From Eutreptiella sp. 'Long Island Sound 2002' (taxonomy: Eukaryota > Euglenozoa > Euglenophyceae > Eutreptiales > Eutreptiaceae), in the NCBI GenBank assembly GCA_964036045.1, contig OZ038378.1:165020549-165084548 (forward strand): a stretch of DNA of 64,000 nucleotides, read 5' to 3'. The position numbers and the translations under genes were made by a program. Of this stretch, positions 23,301-35,300 are shown one piece after another. Under the pieces are notes generated by a model that worked only from the letters and a program-made list of their open reading frames with translations, made no database searches and was not told where the DNA came from. The first letter of the stretch is position 1; every line of letters begins with the position of its first letter.

Positions 23301-26300
23301 TCGGCATGTTGTAGATGCAAAGTGCCAATGTTTGGGAAGTGGCCCCTTCACGAAAAAGAGGCCGCTAACGGTGTTTACCTGTGCACAAATAAACACTTGT
23401 CAGGCGTGATATGGGTTGACATACGCCAAATAATCTCCCCCGATTGTTAGGGGTAAGCTGAGCGGACTGACCGCCAGTGGGCAACCCAGCCCACCCCCCT
23501 ATCCATGAGTTGAAGATTCCCTCTCCGAAGCTGGACATGTATGTACACCCGGAAGTGCCAACCGGCATACCCATTAAAGCCTTTATGGCACACACCCCTG
23601 TCCTCTCAGGGGGTCATCAAGCAATCACCTGCGCTCAGCACATGCCCCATTTCCTGCTTTGGCCCCCAAAAGATCCGGTTCCACCCCATTCTACCGGGGC
23701 TGACTACCCCCCCTCTTCCACCTGTTCCAAGCAGCCCGACAGTGCCAGCCCATGACTTAGGCTTGTGCTTGTTGGGAGGCAAGCCCCCCCCCCCCCCGGG
23801 CGCCTTTCAGGGCGACCGCCAACCTTGCCCACCGCTTCTGTCAGCCACCCCTCATCCGAAGATTCCATCACTCACTGTGCCCCCCCGCGCCCCTTGTCCA
23901 AGATGTGCTCTCAGGTTACAGGCTGAGGAGACGCCTCACCTGAGGAGGAGAGCGGTGGTGGGTTCCTGGCCCCCCCGTGTCCAGCAAACGGCTTGTCCCA
24001 CGAACACTTGCACCGAACGGCTTGTCCCACGAACACTCCGTGTTCGGACCGTATTATTTGGCGATTCTATTGTTCGCTGGACACAGGGGGTGGGTACGCC
24101 TGTTCGTGACACCTGGCGGACAGGGGTATCAGAGGTCATCTGGGACAGCTGTCAGTGACACCCGAAGGAAGCGTCACCGGGGTGATAGTTAAGAATGTGG
24201 TGTTAGTGGTGAGGGCGCTTAGCGGCGCCTTGCTGGGGCTCATGCGCAGTTGTGTCGGCGCCTAACAGCACATTGCTGACAGTTGAAGTGATTTGCCCTG
24301 GGTGTGATGGCCATCGTGGAGCTGACCGCCAGTGAGATGGCTTGTCCAAGATACGGGGGCTGCATGTGCCGTGTCAATGCGAGACCTCATTGGTCCCGGT
24401 TTGTAGATGTGGGCCAAGATTCCCGGTTTGTGTGCCGTTCGGTTGTTTGCTGCGTTGTGGTTCTGTCATGATCTGACGCACTGCCCTCCTCCACTCATTG
24501 CCCTTCCATCCACTTTGTTGTGAGTTTATGGCGATGAAACGGACGTGAGACCCGTTGCGTCCAAACGCCTGGATACACCAGTTTGAAGTGCCTCAGAGAA
24601 AGGGGATGTGTGTACTCTGTTGAGTGTCTATTCTTGTGCTCACAATGGCAGCCATCGTCCAAGGTTCGAGGGTGCTCCCCACCAAAAAAGAGAGTCCAAA
24701 GGGCTCCATATCAAGTGTTACCCATCAGGTGCGTGCTGCACTTCTAGGCGTTTGGCCCGTGGGGTTGCTTTAGGGTTGTGCCCCGCAGACGAACCCCACA
24801 CGGCGCAGGAGGTGTCCGGACAGTACTGGCGTTCAAGTTGGGCGTGTCCTGAACGAAGGGGGGCGGGGGGGCTGACCATCTTCGTGCCAGAGGCTGTACT
24901 CCAAACCACGTCCCATCGTCATATGGAATGGGGTCTTCAAGTTACCTGCTCTTCGTTGCTTGTCCGCCCCTGCCCTGAGCGCCGTGCATCCTGTTGCACG
25001 GCGGCCTGCAGACGCCAGCTGCGCCCTGCCGCCCATGTGCAGACTACTTCAAGTCCGCCATCATCCTCACGATCATCCTCCTTTTGGTGGTGGGCTGGAT
25101 GCTTGGCAAGCACCACGGCGTGATCAAAGCAGGTATTGTGCACACAGAGCCTTGCGGGAAGGCGACGGGCGCAGCATCCTGCTGAATGTACTGCGCCCGC
25201 CAAGTGGAGCCGCAAACGGGCACCATGACCCCGAATGGAGACACACGGCCCCCCCTGCCCCCCCCCCCCCCCCACCAAAGTGACCACAGTGGGGAAAAGC
25301 GAAATTTACAACTGGGAAAATCAGATTGGGTCATTTTTGGTGCACAAAATTTTGGGTCCTATACCCTCCCCCCCCTTCTTTTGTAATGTTAGCCTGCACG
25401 GACCTCGCCAAAGGTCCTCCACAAGGAGGCGCACATTCTTTTACAGGAGAGGGGGCAATCTCGGGAGGAGAGGATTTCGCCGGGAAAATTCACCGTTAAG
25501 AAAAGTCGCGAAATCTCCCCCCCCCCCCCAGCGAAATTTTCCCAGTGTGTGATCAACAATTTCACTGCCTGCTCCTATGGGCACCCCCCGTGCGAAAGCC
25601 ACTGGGAGATGCAATTTCGAGCTGTGGCTTTTGCGGAGACCATCCAGAGCCCATCAGGAAATAACAGCAGGCTTAAGGATTTCTGGACGTGGCGAAATCA
25701 CCTCGAAGAGTGGTTGTTAGGTCAAGCGCAGGCGCGTGCGTCGTATACCCCCCCCCCCCCTTTTTGGGGGTCGTTCGCGTAGCATACCCCAAGGCATGAT
25801 ATTGGATGTCCGACCCCTTGTAAAATCATTATTTTGCCCAATATAACAATCCCCCAATGGATTCTTTGATTCTGAGGCCTCTGTCCCCTGAAACTGGATA
25901 TCACTTTTTTTGGGGGGGGGGGTAAGGGGGGGGGTCAAAATTTTGTGTTCAAAAGGATTTGAACGAGGGTCAGCTACAGCAAAACTTACAGGCTTGATGG
26001 GCGCGGCCGGCGGTCAGCCGGCTGGGAACCGATCCGCTGACTCGACTGTTGGCGGTCGGCTGCACTTCCATTTGACCACGGACTGATCTGGTGTGCAATG
26101 GGCTCCCCACTGCTTGTAGCCGAGTCCGTCACTGCAAAAACCCAAACTGTGTGTTGCTGTCTGCCTGTCTGCCTGCCTGCTTGCCCGACTGACTGCGTGA
26201 CTGATTGCTTGTCTGACTAACTGACTGACTGGCTGATTGTCAGCCTCTCTTCGAGGTGCACTGCCGAAGGCACTAGAATTTCCCCCTTCGGAAATTATCC

Positions 26301-29300
26301 CGTTCGAAATTGTCTCCTAGCCTGTACATGGAGGCGCAAAGCCAAGAAATGCAGCACTAGAGGGGAAGGCCCCAGGGTGTGTGTGCACCGCACAGTCCCC
26401 ACAGAGCACACCCCGCACACCTGGAACACGCAGCGCACGCAGGCCCCAGCGCATGCCCTAGATCGCCTCAGGCCCACCTTTCCCCCGCAACCCAGAATCG
26501 ACCTTTAGACAGGAAACTACTGCAGATCACTGCCCAACCCCAAGAAAGTTTGGTGGGAAGTCTCATGCACTGCGGAGCTTGGCTCAGACGGTCACGGGAG
26601 CCCTTTATCCACCCACCCAGCCCCCCGTTGAATTTTTCGCCCCCCCTTGAGGCTTTAAGATTCTGCTCAGAATGAATGAACTTGTTGGTTGGAGCGCCCG
26701 AGTACACCTCGTACACGAGCCCCATCATTTGTCTCACTTCCATCACTGGGCTTGTTACGCTTTGAACACTTGTTTGCCAGACTGCAGCCAATGAGGCCTG
26801 AAGTGCATTTCATTCAGGTTTTTGTGTGTGAAGCAGACACACTGATACCGATTGGCACCGTTCACACTGCTGCGGCGAGGGGTGTGGGGGGAGCCAGGGG
26901 GGGGGAAATATGCGATTCACATTTTTCCGCATTTTCCGCATTTTTTTTGCATTTTTTGGGCAGGTTCCTTAGTGTAATGTTCAAGAGGAAACATTCTAGT
27001 GGCATTGTTTTGTAGTCAGTTAGTTGTGAAGAACAATGGGTTTTGTGGGTGCCAGAGGCGCCGGAGATTTTTTTTAGGCAGATGGTAGGGGGAAATTTTT
27101 TTGTTTGACCCTATGTGTCTGTGCTCAAAATACTCAGAATTTTGTGAAGAATTCAAAAATGGATGAAAAACACAAAAAAGGACATTGACCCCGACCTGAC
27201 CTCCGGGTCGGACCTTCGCTGATGGGAGCCTGAGTTGATGGGCAAATTTTTTTTGAAAAAATTTTTCCCCAGTTGTGTATATTCAAAATGAACAGCGTGT
27301 CATGGGGATCATTTTGAGGTATGTATGTTGGGGTATCCCCTTCCCCCCGGGGAGCCCGGAGGTTTGGGTCAATGGGGGAGCACCTGATGCGGCGCGGAGA
27401 TTCAGCGGTCTGGCCTGACCAAGCAGCTGCAGCTTCTGCCCCTAGCGGTTTTGAGCCGAGTCCATGATATTCTTGAGTTGAACTACTGCACTAAGTTGTT
27501 CCATCGAACCGTCCATGCTTTGAGCGCCCAATTGTGCAAGACGAGACGAAACATAGGGGTTTCGAGGGGCAAACACCATTCTAACAAAACCGCATTTTCT
27601 ATCGCATTTTTTGCCGCATTTTCCGCATTTTTTCCGCATTTTCCCGCATTTTTTGCCAATCCCGGCGACCGCATTCCCCCCCCCCCCCCTGGGGGAGGGT
27701 GCTCCATGAAGGCTGGGACATTGTTGTGTAGTAATAAGTGGTACCCCCTGTGCCCAAGAACCGCCGCATGCATGCAAGAACCACCCATTGGTTCTACCCA
27801 CTTGTCCTACCACTACCTTCTTTTTTTTTTTGCACAGAATTAGGTTCTCATGGCTGTGGTAGATGTATGGCAACAATTCCGGCATCCCGGACCCACTCTG
27901 ACGTGTGTTTCATGACAACACCCGCCTATCCCTGTCCTTTGGTGGTTATTTGTCCATGTGTTTCACTGGAAGAAAGGAAAAGGCATACATTCCCTGGCGC
28001 ATTTTCCTCCCCGCAGTCCGGGTAGCTCATGGCTGTGCGCAAGAACCAGCCCCTGGCACCACGACCCTTTTTGGCTTCGAAACACTGGCCAAGAAACACG
28101 CTCTGGTCACGTGGCAAAACATTGCTGGGTCGGGGGACAGGGGGCTGGGGGGGGAGTGTACAACGGTCTTGTGACCGCAGCCCTTGCTGATCCATCAACA
28201 AGGCCCATCAGGGGGATCCGGGGGGGGGAGGGGATAAATGATAGTCAAATGATCCCCATGATGCGCTGATCATTTTGAGGCTTGTGTCATGGAAAACGTT
28301 TTTGCAACAATTTCCACCTTATTTTAAGCTGATTTTCTGAGTCTTATATCCCACTAACGCAGGGACTAGTATGCTCCAGGAAGAAGTGCAACCATATGGT
28401 GGGGGATTACGCCCCATGCCCGGGGTCTCCATGAAGAAGTTTTGCTGTATCAGCCTTCGTTGAACCCCTGGGGCACAAACCCCCGAAGAACAATCAACAA
28501 ATCCAATCAACAAGTTGTTCAACAATCAACCAACCCAATCAACAGGTTGTTCAAAACGCATGGCAACAGAGACTACTTTTGAAGGGTGGGGCGGTCCAGA
28601 AAGTAGACTTGAACGCCCCCTGCCCCCAAAATCACCTTTTCCCAATCATGTGCCATCTTGCAAACAATTGTGCAAAGGCTCAAAGTGCAGAGAATCGTAA
28701 TGGGAGTATGCGACGGGGGGTGGGGGGAGCCCATTTATAATGGCAGTCACAGCAGGGCCTTGGAGGAGGGCACTGCTGTACACTCAGAGACTCAGGAGCG
28801 TCTCCCGTGGCAGCCCCCCCCACATCAGCCCGTCCACGTCAAACGAGGGCAAACAGTTGACTGGGGCTGGTGTACTGGGTGTACATGGGCTGTAAAAAGT
28901 GGTGTGGCAAACCGCGGGCCCAGCCCTGCCGTCAAAGACGCATGCACGGACATGTGGGAAGCGGTTCCTTCCCTCCAGTGCCGCAGTGCACCGGAGGGCA
29001 TACTCAGCAGATTGGCATGTAATGTTGAAGCGGAGGCACACACAAGCGCCCCTGCCCCTCTATGGATTTACAGGGGGGGGGGCATGCAATTTGCCCCCCC
29101 CCCCCCGCCCCCGGGCGCGTTTTTCGCAGTTTCCCACCGCATTTCTCAGCCTGTTGTGTTCCTGTGAAAGTCAAGAGGATGTGTAGCTTCCGGGGCGGGA
29201 GTCTCTCCTTTGAAAGAGCGATGGTGTCTACAGATCAATATGCGCTGTGCTCACGGCCTTTATTTTAGCATTCCTCATCGCAGTCTTCTCATTTTCCGCA

Positions 29301-32300
29301 GCTTCTCACATTTTTTTGAGAAGGCCAGCAATCGCATGCCCCCCCCCCCCCCGATGAGTGTGCACGCCCGCCACCAGTGGCTCGCCACAACCCCCCACCA
29401 CATGTCCTCAGGGACCCTCAATACCGGGGTCCCACATGCTTTTCATGCCTGCCACCCCTGACATACGCCTGCTTGTCCACTTGTCAGGGGAAATCAGAGC
29501 CGCGATGGAGGCGGCTCGCCACCGCGAGACAATCCGCCAGCTCCAAGCGGTCTCCCAGGGGCTGAGTGCCAAATATTTGGCCTGCACTTTGGCTGCGGCC
29601 ACCTCTGTGGTGGTCTGCAAGGCGGAGCACAAGAAGCGGGAAGGTTTGCCCAGGCATTCGTTGTTGACACCCCAGGGCAAGGTTGGGAATGGCTGCAGAC
29701 CACTCGGAGGAGAACCCACCCGCCGCCCTGGCCCTCGTCACTGATGTGGAGAGAGGGGGGGTGGGGGGTGCCCACTTATAATGGCAGTCACAGCAGGGCC
29801 TTGGAGGAGGGCACTGCTGTACACTCAGAGACTCCGGAGCGTCTCCCGTGGCAGCCCCCCCGGCATCAGCCCGTCCACGTCAAACGAGGGCAAACCAGCA
29901 AGCGCACCGATTTCCGGGGGCCCCAGGGCCATACGACATCGCGGCCCCCAGTGCAGTGCAGTTCGAACCCACGCGCTCACGGTCCAGTGCGTAGTCCAAC
30001 TGCAATTAGTTGGGGGTCCCTTCAGTTCAAGAGCGATTGCTTCCAAAACAGAGATGCGCCGCCGGGACTGGGCATGTGCCCCAAGGGCAAATCTTCACTC
30101 CACTGAAATGCAACCAAAGCGCACCCCCCACAACATCGCAAGGTCAGCCCCTTGGGGTATGCCAAGCAGATAGTCCCCTGGGCGGGTCCGTGCTCCTGCC
30201 CATGGCCCCCACCCATTGCCAGCCACTGCAGAGGCGACGGTTTCCGTGGATCGTTCTTTTGAAGAAGGCATCAGTCTTTTTGCGGGAGGTGGGCGCGACG
30301 GGAAATCCTTTGAAAACATAAATGCCCACCCCCCCCTGCCCCATGCCTCATCATGATCAGCACAGTGCATGTGGGGGGGGGGTTCATTTTGTCGCTTTTC
30401 TGTTGGAACCTCCCCCCCCCCCCGGTCCCCAGGGCCCCTCCAGGGCGCCCAACCTATGCCCAGCCACCGCCTCCCTGACGGCACGTGCCAGGTTCAATGG
30501 CACTTGTAACTGACAGTAACCGCCACCAACCGCTTTGGCAACCTCCTCCAACCGCCTGTCTGACTGCTTCCGGAACCGCCTGAGGCCCCTCCCCTTCTTA
30601 TGCATCCCTGCCCGTGTCCCCTCACAAACCCCCTGACGGCGGGTCGGCAGGGCCAGCACCCTCTGGCTCTTGAGGGCCAGCAGAAAGCCATCAAGCCCCT
30701 CAGGATATGGGGTGAGAAGGTCACGGGAGGGCAGTGCAGGCGGCATGGCATCGAGAGCAACAGGCCTCCCTTGACCCTCCACCCTGATCGGGGGATCAGG
30801 GGGGCGCGGGTGCCCCAACACCGACGAGTTGAGAGAGATCCCCTGCGACGTGCTGCCTGTTTTGATGGATGTACACAATCCAAGCAAAAATTACCAAAGG
30901 CAAGTATTACCCCAAAAAATATTACCCAAAAAAATTAACAAAAAATTAAGGTTGTTTTGGTAATTGTGGTTTCCCCCTGATTCCTGGGCCCCAAGATCTT
31001 TATCATTTGTTCCCCTGCAGGCCCCTGTTTCTTGTGCGGTCTGCTTTTGTCATGGATGGGCATGCTTTTCCGAAACAATTACTGATTGGGCAAGGCAACA
31101 TGGTGTTGCTGGGGCTTTGCAGCGACATCAAAGGGGTGATGAGAGGGAGCACAGGTTGGGGTACCACACAGTTTATGTCAACTCCGCGGGAAAGAGTTTT
31201 CACCATCTGACATGTTGGGGACATCATCGTCATCACACTGAATGCTGGGCAACAGAATATCTGCCGTAGTGACTAACACCAAAACACAAACAAAAAACAG
31301 AATACAAGCAATACAACGGGATACAGACAAGAGAACGCGTGGTATCTTAACAATCCAACCCTAATACCCCCCCCCCCCGCTGGTATTAATCCCCCCCTCC
31401 TGTGGAGCCCCGGATGCCTGACTAGGACCAGGCAAAACCTCTGCGGGGGTTGTCATGGGGAGGGGGGGTGTTTACTCAGTCACTGTGAAGTGTGGCGCAG
31501 AAGATGCAGGGCAACATTCGTGGGGGGTCAACAATGCCCAAAGTGTTTTTTTTCACTGAATCCCGGGCCACTGTTGCGCACCCCCTCAGGGTGCCACATT
31601 CCCGTTGCCATTTTTTCTGGAATGTGTGGTCACCGGATCACCTCTGGGCCCGTCCCGGGGGGCTCTATGGGGGTCCGATGGAGGGAGGCCTTTTTTTTTT
31701 TTTTTTTCAGGGGGGGGTGTTGTGTCCAAGGGGTCCAATCCCCCCCCCCCCCTCACCCCCCACCCCCCAGCCCCCGCCCCCCCCACAGCCCCCGCTGCGG
31801 GAATGGCAACCCCCGGAGCCCCATCAATCAGCAGCCCCCTCTCCCCTAGAGCCACAGCCCCCCCCCCCCCTCTGCCTCATGTTGGGTGTGCAGGGCAGAG
31901 ACCGGCAGTGCTCCGCGCTGCTGCGTGCGGCGCCTGCATCTTCAAGATCGTGGGGCTGAGCATCCGACACCGCCTCTCCATTAGAGTCGCGCCGGTCGCT
32001 GCCACTGCGGCCTGCCTCGCGGCCGCGGCTGCCGCGGCCACAGGGCTACAGCCGCCGCCAGTGGCCCTGGAGCGGGAGCCGGACCCGGACCCGGACCCGG
32101 AGACACCTCCGCAGGAACCGCGGCCGCTGGGGCAGAAGCAGAAATCGGTTTCGTTTAGCGACGGGCCGGACGTGGCTGTGGTGGTTCCTGCGGTGCCTCA
32201 GGCCTGGGGCGAGGCAAGCAGCACGGATTCAGGCAGCCCCAAGTCCGCGCTGGCGGGCGTCAGCAGCCGTCTCTGCGAGACGCAGTCCGTCGACAACATA

Positions 32301-35300
32301 CATTCGCCCGATGCTGGGCCCTCGCCCGAAGAGGGGCCCTCGCCCGATGAGGCGGTCTCCCCCGATGACCCGGAGTCTCCCGATGCTTCGGCCACGGCCG
32401 CGGCTACGGAAGACACTGCGTCGCTCGATGAGCCTGGTGTGTTCTGCCCGGACGTTCCACTGGCGCGTGGCAGAGAAATCGATTTGTGTTCAGAAACAGC
32501 CCCATGCCATACCGTGTGCCGCTCAGTAGTATCAGCTCGTGTCACACCAAAGCGGTCGGTAGGAAACAGCTGTGCCCAGTGCCCAACTCAGTAGGATCGA
32601 GCTGCGAAAGGAATACAAAAAATGGCTCTGTGTGAGAAGCGTGTAGAAGGGGGGGGAGGGGGTTGCACATCGTGTCCCACGGCCTACCAAACCCAAAATG
32701 TGTGGCGGTCGCCAGGATTGCGTCGTGGCTCAGGGAACATGCTTCTTGGCCGGGGGTCACAGTACGGCTGATGGTTTGTGCCATCAGACCCCGCGGGGGA
32801 TGGCACAACTGGGGCTTGGTCTGGTGACTGCCTAATGCACTGACCTGCGGTGCCCAAGCACCAGGATACTGAGTGCACCCCAGGTCTGGCGTGCCTCAGG
32901 TGTCTCCCATCCCTCTCCACCCCCTCCCACACAGATCATGCGTGACGAAAGGTCCACCGCCGGACCCATCGCGGGGTACGGACGTGGGGAGAGACCGAGG
33001 GTGAGGGCAGGAGCAGGAGTCGGTGGGTGGGGGATTGCTGAGCCTACCCTGACTCGCTGTGCCTGGGGGGGCCTGTGTGTCTGTCTGTTCGCCTGAGGAC
33101 TCGGCACATAGCCGCCACCTCGCAGGCGTGGCTGGCGGGCGGGCAGGCTCCGCCCTCCCACAACTGCGCTCCACCGTCGCCCCTCGTGGCATTGAACAGG
33201 CCTTGTGTTTGATCTGCCACGTGCCGAGAGTGCGGGCCTTTGCACGACTGTTTGAGTGGTGCCTGTGCGTCCCGCCGATTGCGCGTGTGCCCCGTGACGC
33301 GCGTGCGCGTGTGCGCAGGTCGGGTGTTGCCCGTGCGGCGTACCTCGTCGTGCGTTCCTGCAGATCCGCCCGCTGCGTTGCGGGTGGCAGCACCGGCATG
33401 GGCACCGGCATTGCGGGCGATGAGGCGGTCTTCGGATCCCCAGTTCTGTGACCAAGGCACATGCACGACCCCGAGGTACGTGGGCATGCGGAGGTGCGTC
33501 TGGGACGGAGATGGGGGCACAAGATACATCGTTTTTCAGGAATTTGATACGGAAGGGCGGGGGGCTCTGGGTGGGTGCCCCGGCCCTCGGGTGGGTGCGG
33601 CAAAGGTTGGGACACCCCCCCCCCTCTTATGATGATTGCTTGGGTGGGTGGGTCTGCAGTCCAGGGCCCCCCTTTTAGTGTTGGTGTGGGCACCCCTTTG
33701 GTGTCCCTTTCCTGCAGACCTCATTCTTTGGTTTGGTTTTGCCATGCAGCCAGGCCCGTACCAACCCACCCCCCCCCCCCCCCGGCTCAAATGTTTATAA
33801 GAGGGGGGGTCCTGGGTGGGTTCCTTGGTCTTGGGTGGGTGGGTGCCTCAAACCTCCCCCACCCTGACCGAAACGTGCAGCCCGGGGTACCAGGCCATTG
33901 GGCCTTGAAATATGCAGACAAAACCCTTTCACTGGCGTGTCGTTCTGGGAAGTCCAACCGAGTTTCAGGGAACGCGCCTGACAGCAGGCCTCTTGCCAGG
34001 CATAGGAGCACCAAGTGGGTGTTATGAGTGGAATCCATGATATTGGCTGGATGCATTGACATTGAGAGCGCCCCATAAAAAGGTCGTGGTATCGACAGGT
34101 AGTGTGCCGAGACGGCGTTTGCACCTTAGCATGGCACTGTGCAAATGCCTGGGAGGGGGTACTGCTCCAGGATGGCAATATTGCTACGTGCTGAATTTGG
34201 GGGTATACCAACCTGATGACCCTGTGAGCAAGTGTTGTTGATTCCCGCCTGGTTCGAGAGCACCGGGATTGTGCATGGACAGGGACCATGTTGGGCTGCA
34301 CTCTTGGGCTTTGGCAAAGCAGGCGAACGTTGACATGAGAGTTCGGTGCTGTGCTCTTTGGCCAAAGCCCAAGGGTGCCACCCAACATGGTCCCTGTGCA
34401 TGCCCAACCCTATTGCTCTGCAATGCATGCTGGGCTCAACAACACCTCTTGCTCACCACAATTCAACAACCTCACGTTGATCAGATGCAAGTACACATCA
34501 CAGTTCAGCTTGTACGGAAATCGCTATCTTGCACCTGCAATTAGAAGCCGCTTGCCTCGTTGGTTGGCATGGGGCAGTGCAGGCTCACCTCGAGCAAATG
34601 CAATCGACATCACCAAGTCAAACATAAGAGGATGGGTTCGGCAGCGTCAATGCTGTGATTGCAAGAGCACAACACCCCGCTTTCAGGTCAACGTTCACTG
34701 TGCTTGGCCAAAGCCCAAGGGTGCAGCTCAAAATCCATGCAGAATCCTGTTGGTGTGCAAACGAAGGTTGCACTTAGCAGCGTTCGCTCACACGTGGATC
34801 AGGTGCCATCCGCGTACCAGTGCATGGTCGGCATGGCGCAGTGCAACCTCGCTGCAAAACAGATGCAATCTCAGTCACCAAATTGACCGTCAGAGAAGGA
34901 AGTGGGTTCAGCAGTAGGAAATCTGTGATTGCAACAGCGCAGTGAACATTGATATGAGAGGGTGTTCGGCTATTGCAATCACAGTTTTCCTGCTGCTGCA
35001 CCCATTTACCAAAACAAAGGTTTACTTGGTGATGTTGATTGCATCTGACTCGGCATGAGCGTTCGCTGCCCCATGCCAGCCTCGTGCCACAAGACGGTTG
35101 GCATCTCAATTGCAGGTGTATTTGGTTCCAGGATGGCAATGTTTGTAGGTGCTGAATTTGGACAGTGTGTTTGGAGCTGGTCAACTGGTGAGCAAATGAT
35201 GTTGAGCCCGGCGTGTCCCACGGACTGCGAGGCAGCGATGAGGCGACGGGGTTTGTTTGGCACGGGGCCCACGCTTCCATTTCGTGTTCCCTCGCTGTTC

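Noticed and set aside
25955-26060. Minus-strand tRNA candidate around GTTCAAATCC
   Set aside because: A box B-like string is present, but there is no box A at proper spacing and no foldable cloverleaf.
27442-28201. Minus-strand ORFs with GWFLHACGG- and GWFLRTAMS-like blocks
   Set aside because: The blocks recur at 60,410-60,682 because both are copies of dispersed repeat 6; frames are broken and no domain is recognisable.
30026-30142. Possible extra gene A exon (phase 1 on both sides, [20 protein letters not shown]...)
   Set aside because: It fits the frame between exons 9 and 10, but composition is weak, overlapping frames look equally good, and the chain is complete without it.
31007-31210. 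ORF reading [20 protein letters not shown]
   Set aside because: Protein-like, but the entry phase does not fit gene A, there is no paired donor, and no family is recognised.
32896-33693. 265-codon minus-strand ORF
   Set aside because: Arg/Pro/Thr-rich antisense of GC-rich sequence around gene A exon 11; no motif or splice support.
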